A DNA stretch of 64,000 bases. Origin: Epinephelus fuscoguttatus (taxonomy: Eukaryota > Chordata > Actinopteri > Perciformes > Serranidae). Under the pieces are notes generated by a model. It did not search any database. It worked only from the letters and a program-made list of their open reading frames with translations, and was not told the DNA's origin. The position numbers were made by a program, and so were the translations under genes. Positions 1 through 14,700 of this stretch are shown one piece after another. Each line of letters begins with the position of its first letter. The first letter of the stretch is position 1. Location of the stretch: contig NC_064759.1 of assembly GCF_011397635.1 (NCBI RefSeq), positions 16,326,428 to 16,390,427 on the forward strand, written 5' to 3'.

Positions 1-200
1 TTTACTGTGAGCAAACCATTATCAGACAGGCCCAGAAGATTAACTCAGACCCCACCCATGTCCTCCATCATGAGCACCAACTTCACCCCTCATGCAGATG
101 CTTTACAGTCCCCCCAGTGCAGGCTTGGCCACTTCCAAAACTCTTTTGTCCCATTGTCCATTAAAGCCTTAAATGGGAAGCTAACTGTAGCTTAACCATA
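1..200 (+). mobile_element. 3' end of a LINE (non-LTR retrotransposon), fragment
   Basis: The reading frame ending at 195 closes with a segment containing CRLGHFQNSFVPLSIKALN. This resembles the conserved last residues of fish non-LTR retrotransposon ORF2 proteins, which typically end in a '...R.NSFxPxxIxxLN' motif. The T/G-rich, TA-rich DNA after the stop would be the element's 3' untranslated region. A second short remnant near 315-345 (GTACCAGATAAAGTGGCC) resembles the tail of common fish LINE/SINE families. The element is cut by the window edge, so its family cannot be settled. The call rests on motif memory, not alignment. Confidence 0.42.
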
Positions 201-1370
201 CAATGTGTATGTGTAGGTATGAATGTGCATGTAAATATGTGTGTATGTGTATATACTTGACCTGATTGATTGAATTTAAGGCAATAATTTTGTATTGCAT
301 TACATTAGATTGTATAAGTGTACCAGATAAAGTGGCCACTGAGTGTTTACAGTAACTATTAAATTTATATTGAGGTCTGAAACATATTATTCAAGCTGTT
401 TGAGATGATTTAAAAATGTTGTTTTTTACTGACCTTGGTCCCTTTGCATTGCTCAAGGCATCAGTTGCCAGCTGTCTCAGCACAGCCTGTAACCGTGATT
501 AAATCTGCATCCTTACATAATATATTTTACTGCTTACTTGTGCATCGAATGTCTGAATTAAAATGGAGGATGCAGCATTTAGCAGACAGAAAACACACCA
601 CACACAACACATGATTGCACTACTGGAAAATAGATTATTAGGTTTATACTGTGATTTAGAAAATGACTGTCAGAGATGACATTTTAACTGTCACCATCAA
701 TGTTTACCTATTTACTTTATCTCATCAGTACTGCTCTACATGACTGATGACCGTACTGGAATGATGGCTGAAGTAGGTGCACACCAATATGTGTTATGTG
801 GTTGGATATGATAGTTATAATGTGCACGTTTGCAATGGAAACTTGCATTTAGATTCACAACTATGATTGCTTCTGTAAGTAAAACAAATTCTGTTGAGTA
901 AAATATACATTTAGTCGAAGTAATTCTAACAAAATATAATATTAAATTTTTTTTGAACCAGACTGTTTCATACGAATAAAAATCCCCCAGCAGCAGAGTT
1001 TAGTTCATACTCTGCAATCCAGTGTTAAACCTCTAATCTGATTATATCATAGAAATGGACAGAGCTGGGATCAGGGGCCTGGCTCACCCATCCTGTCCGC
1101 TTCGACCAGACGTCAAGCATAAAGCCTGGACTCTTTGCCTGAGGTGTGGAGATCCCTGAAGCAAAAAATTGTCCTCCTCTTTGTCCATGTTTTTGAGTCA
1201 AGGATGAGTGAACTTACTTCCCGAGGTTTTATTCTGAACTTTAATATTTTAAAACACATTCCTTTTGTTACATATTTGGTTTATTTGAATCACACAGTCA
1301 GCTGAACATAGAAACGTAGCTACGTGGCATCAGTAATAATCTAACTCATAATCAGGATCAGAAAATACTT
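200..1370. other. Gene-free AT-rich spacer
   Basis: No reading frame of convincing length, splice structure or recognisable RNA gene was seen on either strand. It is AT-rich intergenic DNA between two LINE remnants. Confidence 0.6.
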
Positions 1371-1373
1371 AAT

Positions 1374-1406
1374 AATAAAATAAAATAAAATAAAATAAAA
1401 TAAAAA
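1374..1406. repeat. (TAAAA)n microsatellite
   Basis: About six to seven copies of a TAAAA pentamer run in tandem, a simple A-rich repeat next to the 3' side of the LINE copy that follows on the minus strand. Confidence 0.9.
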
Positions 1407-1499
1407 GTGTATTATGGTACAATGTTTAACACTAGTACTTTGACTATAAGTGTGTAAAAATATACAATTATGTGCACTGTGCTACGTCACACTGTATAA

Positions 1500-2345
1500 A
1501 CTAGGATGTTACATTCAGAAGTGTAAAATGTATTATGCTATAACGTTCACTGCAATATATATATTAATAGAATAAAAACTAGAATAACAATAAGAATAAG
1601 AATAAACATAAGAAATATGTACAGCTGTTGCTGAAAATAAATTGGTATACTGATGAACATTGCATCAGTCGAATTATTGCACCAACTATTGCACAGGATT
1701 GTGCAGTAAAGGCAGTGTTGCAAGGAATAACTGTACCTTTAAGTCACCATTGCACAGTAAAAACATAATAGATAATTATGAATTATGAATTATAAATACA
1801 GATAGATGAATTCAGTCCAAGTGCTGATCTGCTGAGTCAGAGTGTCCGACATTCTGAAGGAAGAGCTGTACAGTTTAATGGGCACAGGCAGGAATGACTT
1901 CCTGTGGTGCTCTGTGATGCATCATGGTGGAATGAGTCTACCACTGACTGTGCTCCTGTGTTTCACCAGCACATTGTGGACTGGGTGGGAGACATTGTTT
2001 TTGATGACACATATCTTAAACAGCATCCTCCTCTCTGACAGCGCAACCAGAGAGTCCAGCTCCACCCCTATGATGCTATTGGCCTTGCAAATCACTTTAC
2101 TGAGTCTGCTGTCATTTGCTACACTCAACCTGCTCCAGCACACAACAGCAAACAGGATAGCACTGAACACACAGACTCAGAAAACATCCTTAGCAGTCAG
2201 TCAGATGTTGAAAGACCTCAGCTTCGTCAGGAAATAAAGACAGCTTCAGCATTCTTAGCCCAGTCCAGTTTATTGTCAATATCCACTCCCAGATACCCGT
2301 AGTCCTCCTCAACCCTGACAGTATGATTGTTTCTGTGATGCCTGG
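1500..2345 (-). mobile_element. Decayed LINE, 3' part of ORF2 plus 3' tail (minus strand)
   Basis: Read on the minus strand, 2345 down to about 1842 encodes broken pieces of a typical fish non-LTR retrotransposon C-terminus. It shows LGVDIDNKLDWAKN near 2270, SAILFAVVCW near 2160, then VGVELDSLVALSERRM-like and HNVLVKHRSTVSGRLIPP motifs near 1925. These match the thumb and C-terminal region that follows the reverse transcriptase in Rex/L2/CR1-type elements. Stops and frame changes show it is dead. The AT-rich stretch from about 1830 down to 1500 is probably its 3' untranslated tail. The plus-strand 131-codon reading frame over the same DNA is a shadow. Confidence 0.7.
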
Positions 2346-2766
2346 AACAGTAAAGGGTACCTTTTCTTACATATAAAGTCAGATAAACATAAGAAAATTA
2401 CAAAACCCTAAAGCTACAGAACAGCTACTAGATGGACCTTGAGCCAAGATTGTTTTCTTGATTTCTCAAATGCTTTTTACAAAGCTAAAAAATAAGCTTT
2501 GAAGCCATAAAGGATAAGAAGTCCTTGAAGTATTCAGAAATGAAAAAATATAAGAAAATATGAACACCCATATTTCCATGACAACTGGTCAGGCCCCATC
2601 TGCAAATGAATATTTCATTTGATTTTACATTATTATAAGATTGCTCTGAGCATATTTGGACCATATTTTCCCATGTTTTTATGTTTAAGTGACTCATGCA
2701 GGAGACAGTTTCTGAAAAAGTATTGATGGGCAGTGCTACAGCCATCAGCAGTTAAACAGGCAATAA

Positions 2767-3590
2767 TGCACATCAGTTTACATCCACTACAAGTGCTTTT
2801 TTTGACACTGAAAGGCTCAGATTTTTATTCTAAGTGTCTTGACAACATTATAGAAGGTTGACCTTTTTGTTATAGAGTAAGCAGATTTTTTATTAGCCAG
2901 AAACAGCCTAAAATTGCTATCACCCAACTCACTAGACTCCACTGAAAAGAAGGAATAATTTTGTTATGATAAAAAATACTTTGTTCAAGGTCAACAGAAA
3001 CAAAATAAAACTCACAAAAGCCATCCTGGTTCGTCTTTTCACTGTTCCAGCAATCGCTAACTCTAGTTTGGTTAAAATAAAGTCTTAATTCCCCCAGAGT
3101 CACTGATAATGAGGAGGAAAAAATAGGGAGTGTCGCACTGGCTTAAGGCACTATGTAGTTAGCTATAAAAAATCAGGTGCTCTTTGAAGATGGGGCAAAC
3201 ATTCACATAACGACGAGACACAATGACTGGCCAGCTCAATCAGTGTAAAAGTCCATGGTATAGGCACTCTGACTGTACTTAAACATCCTTTATCAATACA
3301 TGTGTCAGTCCATTTGCATTTTTGGACTGCCTGCCTGTACCATGGACTCTCACACTGAGTGAGCTGGCCAGTTGTTTTTATCTTAATTCATCCAGTTACA
3401 TGCAAAAATGTGCTGGTTCTATACATGGTAGAATAGTGTTTATTTAAATGGAGTCTCCTGGGTTTGGTGATAGCAATTTTGAGGCTGATTCGAGTTGAAC
3501 AAAAAGCATCTTACTCTTTAACAAAACATCCTTTCCATAATGACAGTGGAAACAACAAGTACCTTTAATGGATGTAAATTGACGGTGCAC
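2767..3590. mobile_element. Foldback/MITE-like element with long imperfect inverted arms
   Basis: The left arm (about 2767-2945) and right arm (about 3445-3583) are imperfect reverse complements. Matching blocks include GCTATCACC next to GAGTCTCC/GACTCC, TTTACATCCA, and CATTAT..TTTTGTTA.AGAGTAAG. A second, tighter inverted pair lies inside: CTGGCCAGCTCA..CAGTGT..AGTCCATGGTA at 3226-3262 against 3340-3376. No transposase frame is present, so this looks like a non-autonomous hairpin-forming DNA element. It is the only thing seen in this spacer upstream of the tubulin gene. Confidence 0.6.
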
Positions 3591-4109
3591 AATTGCCTCG
3601 AGTGGTTACACTTAAGCCATGTCGCTTAATAGCAGACTAATTCCCAAAACTGTTGTTCCCATTAGTCAGTAAGACACAAAAACATTGGAAAATATGGCAC
3701 AGGTTTAAAAAAAAAACTTATGTTCCCCTTTAAAAAGATAAAAATGCACCATCCCAGTGTAACATGATCAACTGAGCCCTCAAACCCTGATTTAACACTT
3801 TTTCAGACAAAGGAGCTCTTTAATAAAACATCTAGATCATGTAACATGACAAAAAGCTCCAGAGCAGCTACAAAATAGGCCTTGTGGTGAGACAAAGGAC
3901 CCTGAGGAGAGGGGCTTGAGCTGCTGACCTCATCTTGTCTCTGGCTTGAAACTGAAATTCCTGCCATCTGTCCACTCTGCAGGGCGTGATAGTGTTACAG
4001 TAAGAAGTCTGATTTAAAAACTGCTGATTGGTTACTCGCTTGTGTTGTCTGAAATAAAAAAAACTGTAATACATGTCACTGGGTTTCTCTGGACACCAGC
4101 TGGTAAAAT

Positions 4110-4310
4110 CCTGGCCAATCTCTGTATCTTATTTCCACTCCCTGATCTGCAGCAGCGCCCCTCCTCATCCCGGCACTAGGTCAGTCTTCTCAGCCAATCC
4201 CCGCTGGCAGCAGCTGGGTCTGGGTCTAGCCACGCCCCCTCCCCCGGCCCCAGCCTCGTTCTGGAAACGCTCCAACATTATAAAGGCATTGTCCGACACT
4301 TTCACGGTAG
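4110..4310 (+). promoter_or_regulatory. Core promoter of the beta-tubulin gene (TATA, CCAAT, GC box)
   Basis: A TATA box (TATAAAG, 4279-4285) lies about 95 bases before the tubulin start codon, which predicts transcription from about 4305-4315. Upstream are CCAAT motifs near 4112 and 4194, and a GC/Sp1-like box (CCACGCCCCCTCCCCC) near 4225. The arrangement suits a strongly expressed housekeeping tubulin gene. Sites are read by eye and transcription start is inferred. Confidence 0.65.
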
Positions 4311-4379
4311 TCTACGGTCGGCTCATCGTTCCTGTGAAGTAACCCGTCTGCTCCTCGTTGTAAAACTTTAGCATCCACT

Positions 4380-8680
<4,301 letters not shown>

Positions 8681-8833
8681 AGATAAATATGTGAATGTCA
8701 AGACATCAATGCCAAAACGAGAAATAATCAGAAAAGAACAACCACAAAAGTAACAAAGGAACAAACATAGTGTCTTAAGTATTGCTAGAATTAAACCTTA
8801 GCCTACATTAGCGATCCCTTGTGAGTCACTGCG

Positions 8834-8839
8834 AATAAA
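8834..8839 (+). terminator. Polyadenylation signal AATAAA of the beta-tubulin gene
   Basis: Canonical AATAAA 154 bases after the tubulin stop codon, followed within about 25 bases by a T/G-rich stretch (CTTGTTTTCCTTTTT) that fits a downstream element. Confidence 0.75.
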
Positions 8840-9640
8840 GGTGTCAAATGAAAACTTGTTTTCCTTTTTATTAATGCTTGAATATAAATGATACTGATGT
8901 GTCTGATAAAACCTTCACCACAACTCAGCCATTAAATTTCAATCACATTTAAAACAGTGTAAATACAAAGGATTGGATATGAAGGGGGATTTCCAGAAAT
9001 GGATGAATGTTAGTTCTGTTGAGATCAGCAGTTTCTGTAGTAGAAGATACTGATGCATTCATGTGCTATTTCCTCCAGCTATGAAAAATAGCTGTGTTGT
9101 TCAGTTTGTTATGCACAGATAAGTAGGTTTAATATCTGTTACGTGAGCATTAAACTAGAAGACAGTGAAACCAAAAGGAATTCTCAGTGCAGACATACAG
9201 TAGGTCAAATATGGTTTCCAGATATTATTGGATGAAGTCATATTTAGAGGTTTCTACTCCGCAAGTATGATGGTTAAGGGCGCATGACCAATTTGCAACA
9301 TGATAGTCAGACCAAGTTTTTCTCTCTGTCAAGACACATTCCCACAACTATGAGTCAAACTTTGGAACATATGTTCATTACACACCAGCAGCGCTTAGAT
9401 GGTCCTATTATAGGCGACAACCTCATAATCACAGTTCCACATATTAAGACCAACCAACAATGTTGCATCTACTTAATTTTGTACAAGTAAGAAACAATGC
9501 TACGTGTTTGTAGTTGTCAGGTTTAGCATTATAATTCCTGTGGAGAGTGTGGAGTCTGAGATGGAGGTGCACCAAACATTAAAGTAAGTAATTGTGCAAC
9601 TTTATCATTACATCATAAAAACATAACACTTCAAACTGTT
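8840..9640. other. Spacer between tubb and mdc1
   Basis: No gene, RNA or clear repeat was recognised. The short reading frame at 9284-9490 has no domain I know and no supporting splice or start context. Confidence 0.55.
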
Positions 9641-10290
9641 GGTGGTGCCCCAGACATGACTGCTCAACCTGCAGCGAGGCCCCAGGGCAGAAATGAGCTG
9701 GCCTACATTCCTCCCACACAGGCCCCAAGCATGGATAAATTACTGAACGGGCCTACCAGGCAGAGGCCCAGGGGCCCAGAGTATCAAAGGCCCCCTGGCC
9801 TTCACTTACAAAATGTCTCTCAAATTAACCCATACCAACCAGCAAGACTTAAAATAACCACAGATAGACTCAAAAAGACCACAAAGAGATGCACAGGAAC
9901 TCCAAAGAGACAAAACAGCCACATGAAGACACAAAATTACTATGAAGCAAAAACAGCCAAAAAATTACTTAAAAGAAACCCACATAGCAACAAAGAGACC
10001 CAAATAGCTACAAAGACATAAAATAACTACAAAGAGTCACAGAATGACCACCAAGAGACACAACACCACAAAAAAAAGATGCATAACCACTAAAGAGATG
10101 CAAACCACCTCAAAGTCTGTGTGTCCTGTGGGAGAGGTAGTGGGGCCTAATTGTCCTTGTTCTCATAATCCATCCATGGCCCCAGGGTTGCTGTGTGGAA
10201 ATGTATACACACAAAACTGTAATAATAATAGTCTTGAACTGCCTTTTGACACAGGGGCTCTCATTGAGACAGATTCTCAAGGTTTATGAT
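9640..10290. repeat. Dispersed repeat with a decayed (CACAAAGAGAC)-type tandem array
   Basis: From about 9846 to 10115 the sequence is built from diverged short units related to ACCACAAAGAGACACAAAA, a tandem motif common in fish genomes. It is flanked by unique-looking shoulders, the left one rich in GGCCCA. The lysine/threonine-rich reading frame at 9656-10021 is a by-product of the repeat and is not called as a gene. Confidence 0.6.
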
Positions 10291-10550
10291 TATAAAAATA
10301 AATATATAAACCATAATATCGTGCTTTAGCGTATTCACATACAAATTTTTGTAGAAATTGAAAAAAAAAAAAACCCAAAAAAACAAAAAAACATTTGTTC
10401 AGTGTCCCTAGAATTCTGGGAAGCTAGGCAGTTGTCCTGCCTTATGTGACAGATATGAAAATAGAAAATGATGCAGTATGGGACCTGTAAAATGGAACCT
10501 TTTTGGATCACTTCATGAACGTGCACCTGATAGCAAACTAATGCAGGGCC

Positions 10551-10740
10551 TAACTGATAAAAACAATAAGCTACTTGATGATGTAACATAAAGCCTTTAT
10601 TGTTACAATACTCTAAACATTAGTCTAAACTGGTCTGGTCCGTTGCGCAGTTTTGAATAGCCTATAGTAATGTCCCAGCATAACTGATAAATAACAAGGT
10701 GTAAGCTACTTGATGATGTAACATAAAGCCTTTATTGTTG
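10551..10740. repeat. Short direct duplication upstream of mdc1
   Basis: TAACTGATAA followed shortly by a block running from GCTACTTGATGATGTAACAT to CCTTTATTGTT occurs twice, at about 10551-10604 and 10681-10739. The two copies are almost identical over roughly 35 bases. Confidence 0.85.
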
Positions 10741-10925
10741 TTGTAAGATATTCAAGATGTGCAACTTATGCAGACTGTTGTAAAAGTCCAGACAAATGCC
10801 TCAAGTGTTGTAAATGCGTTATATTTCAGCCTCATTCCTCTACTCTACCATATCTGACTGGTCTCTTTGTGCACCAGAGCCACACCAGCGCCACTGACAC
10901 GACACTGGTATGAAGAATGGCGCTT

Positions 10926-11121
10926 CGGGGAAAATTGGTCCAATCAGAGACGTTTAAAGAAAGAATGACGATTTACTAACCAATGGCAGCAGAGTCCAGC
11001 GTGAGTGATTGATATATTGGCCAATCGCGTGTGAGAGAAACGCCTCTTGTGGGCGCTGTCGAAAAAATCCAGGATGTGCATGTTTATTTTCTGTTGTATG
11101 CATTGAGCAAAGCGTGTGAAG
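10926..11121 (+). promoter_or_regulatory. Probable mdc1 promoter and noncoding first exon
   Basis: At least four CCAAT/ATTGG boxes crowd into about 100 bases: ATTGGTCCAAT near 10935, CCAAT near 10980, and ATTGGCCAAT near 11018. No TATA box is seen. A consensus splice donor, AAG/GTACGT, follows at 11121/11122. This would end a noncoding exon joined to the acceptor after CTGCAG at 11750, 26 bases before the mdc1 start codon. Dense NF-Y-type CCAAT boxes without TATA are typical of cell-cycle and DNA-repair genes. Transcript ends are inferred. Confidence 0.5.
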
Positions 11122-11776
11122 GTACGTATAACTTAGCCTTTTACTTAACGTTATGTAAAGATAGAAGCGTAATGCACCTACACTGCGAATTTAAATTAGC
11201 TCATTTGAACAATTTCAGGTTCAGTACAGTCAAGCCACTTGTGTAATCACGTAAACGTCCTTCATAGTTTTCATAGTAATTGCCATGATGAGATAATTGG
11301 GAGTTATTTACTTGAAATTAGAAGCAACTAATGCTTAAATTGAGAATATTATTTGCTATTAATTGACAATAACGGAGAAAATGGTACAGTTGGTTGTTAG
11401 AATTAGCCAAGCTGACGGTTAACGTTTTTTTCGTAGTTTGTTTTTGTATTGACCGGAAGTGGAATTGCTGTTAAGTGATGTTGTGACAGACATGTTCAGA
11501 CACGTTCAATAAAAGTTGTATTAGCGTTGCTTTACGCTATTAACCGTAGGATAGCATCTGAAAGTAATGCTAAAAAGATTTAATTAGTTATTTAGGCTAA
11601 CGTTAGCCGCATGGTGTTGCCTAACGTTGCTTATAACTACAACGGCAGTTAACGTGTCTCTGGCTATGTTCTAACGGCTAACTTAGTCAAAGCTAACGTT
11701 GGTGGAATTAGACGAGCCTTAATAGCTTTTTATCTGTGTTAGTGCTGCAGTCGTCTGGGATTACCTTGTGTGAGGA

Positions 11777-14700
11777 ATGGATGCTACTCAGATGATCTGT
11801 GACTCCATCTTGGAGTCAGATGAGGACGAAAATGAAGAGGAGAATGAAAACGAAAGAGGGCGACCATTGGCTAAACTGTGCATCTTAAAAAATCAACACA
11901 TCCCTGAGACAGGTGAGTGGCTTACTACTGCTCTTACTACATATATGGTTTGTTGATTCATCCACAGTCTGCCTAACTTGCATTAATATGTATTTGTTTT
12001 GATGGATTCTCTCTGTCACCCAGAGTTGCCACTCTTTTTGGGAGATAATGTGCTTGGCCGTGACCCCAACACCTGCACCCTGCCCCTGCCAGCATCCTCA
12101 ATATCCAAGCAGCACGCCACCATCTGCATCTCTGTCTACAAGAGAAGAGGCAGTCATAGTGAAGTGGACATAGAGGCTTTGGTCTGGGACCTAGGGAGCA
12201 TGAATGGGACCCGCAAGGGCCGCTTAAAGCTGACTCCTAATGTCCGCTATGCCCTCAGTGAGCGTGACAGTTTGGTGGTGGCAGACATCCCTTGTCAGTA
12301 TGTTAGCTGTGCTGTAGATGCAGTTTCTGCTCAAGGGGACATGAGGACTCCTGTGAGCAAAAATTCAGGGGTAAATGCCAGGTTGCCAGATGCCTCTGGA
12401 GAGAAGGTAGGTGACACAAGCACAGGTGGCAAGAAATCTGTCAACGGAGGTACAAAGGCTAGGGTGTTACTACCTGATCAGGGGGACACAAAGAAGACTC
12501 CTGTGAGGTCCAGTTGCCTGTCCTTTGAGCAAACTCCAACCCAGCCACAGGGGAGCCTGGTCCCAGAATCTGACTCAGACTCAGATGGAGAAAGAGGAGA
12601 CAGACTGCGCAAGGCTCTTGGTATGTAAATTATAAAAACATGTAGAAATTAAGTCCTGTTCATTTCTATCTGATGTTTTAATATTTTTCTTTTACAGTGT
12701 CTGATTCCGACTCCCATAAATCAGGTCCCGACTGCTCAACATTCCTAAGTCCTAGAAACACAGTTGTACCTGAAAGGTATATTAGAATCATCTTATTTTG
12801 GGCTTTTTGAGATAGGTATATTTATAACACAGATATAACCAGTCCATGTAAGTGTGTGCTTTTTCTGTTTATTCTTTTCACTTCTGAATCATAATGCTTG
12901 TCCACCATTTTACAGTGAGGATGAAAGTCCCATAACACCGTCCTCCTCCACTAAAAATAGACCTCACAGACATGTCAGCTTCAGCAAGGAGGAGACGGAC
13001 GAAGATGTGGGGCGACAGCAGCTGAAGAAAAAAGAGGCAGTTGCGATTGTGAACGACAGTGAAGTGGAGGAAGGGATGGAGGAAGAAAGAGCAGCACTGG
13101 GAGGGATAAAGTCTGGGGGAAGTGGACAACATGCGTCAGCAAAGCAGGAAAGTAATGTCAGTCTTACAGGAGAAGATAAATTGCCTGTATCCACACTAGC
13201 AGATGCAATCCCTGCATTTAACATGGACAGTGACACTGATGTGGAGGGAGAGGAGGAAGGGGTGGCATCTGCAGGTCCTGTGGCCTTGAATACAAACCAA
13301 CAAGCTGATCAACCGCCTAACACAGCCCAGTTTCACATGAACAGTGATACAGATGTCGATGAGGATGATGATGATGCCTTAGACAAAGTACACAAATCTG
13401 TGCCTTCCTCTGCTGACCACACCAAACCCCCTCATGTTATTTCTATTATTCAGCCAGAGGGCATCACTATGGACAGTGACACTGATGTAGATGATGATGA
13501 TGCTGCTGCTGTGTCAGATGCTACTACAGAAGCAAAACCCACATCACTTCAGAGCCCACACAAAGCTGACTCTGCTCCTTCAACTCGCAAAGATTTCCAC
13601 CTGGATAGTGACACAGATGTTGATGAGGAAGAAGAAGAAAAGGAACATGGAACAAACAATACATGCTCTAAAATAGATGAAACTCCCACTAGATTAGATA
13701 TCAAGCCAGTTGAGCCTGTTTCCATCCCTGCTGTGTCTAGCGGTCTGCATCTAGACAGTGACACAGATGATGAAGCTATTCCCGCCCCTGCCAGCAGTGA
13801 ACCTTCGGTGGCGTCTGCTGTCACAGAATCACGCCAAACTGCGGGCGCAGGAGCAGATTTGGATATTCTGTCTGACAGCGACACAGATGTGGAAGACAAC
13901 TCTCCTTTGGTCATACCTCTTGCTGTCTCAACCTTGTCAGATGGTCTTCACTCCGGTTCTGATGCAGACACGGATGTTGATGAATCTAGCGTGCCCCTTG
14001 CTGGAGATGGGGTCAATCCATCCAAACCTAAAGCTGACAGCGGCACAGATGTGGAAGATAAGGAGGTGGATTTTGGAGAGACGGTTGAGGGCCAGATTCC
14101 TAACCTGTGCAGAGAAAATACTCCGGGGTTGCTGGCTCCCCTCCTGCAGAACTGCTCTACTCCTGTACAGGCGTCAGGTAATCAGTCAGTCAATCTTCAA
14201 ATGACAACTCAATGGAATGAATGTAGGCTGCTGGAACTAAAGATGATTTTCATAACTGTTTCATCTGCTGATCATTTTCTTGATTTATTGTTTGCTTTAT
14301 AAAATGACAGAAAACAATGAAAAATTCCCAGTATAATTCCACACAGCCCAGTATGATGCTTGTTTTGTTATAGAGATATTCAGTTTACAAAGGAAATCAT
14401 AAATTCTTATGTTGAAGAAGCTAAAACCACAGGGGAATGTTTTGCAGGTGCACTTGAAATGACTGAAGTAATTATTAACGAATTGAAATGGTTGCCAATT
14501 AATTTTCTTTTGATTGCCCATTCAATTAAGTGACCAATTGCTGAAGCTTGAGAATAAATAAAATATTCATGTATTTATATTTTTGCTTGAGGTTATTGCT
14601 GTTTAGTGGAGGATAGTTCTTTTGGCGTTAAGTTTTTTTTTTTTTTTTAAACTTAATTTACTAATTTATCACAATTCCACAAAAGAGTATCAACACTACA

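Noticed and set aside
1842-2237. 131-codon plus-strand frame with hydrophobic segments, looking like a membrane protein
   Set aside because: The opposite strand carries clear LINE ORF2 C-terminal motifs, so this is antisense to a dead retrotransposon.
9656-10021. 121-codon Lys/Thr-rich frame
   Set aside because: It is generated by a decayed CACAAAGAGAC tandem array; no conserved domain.
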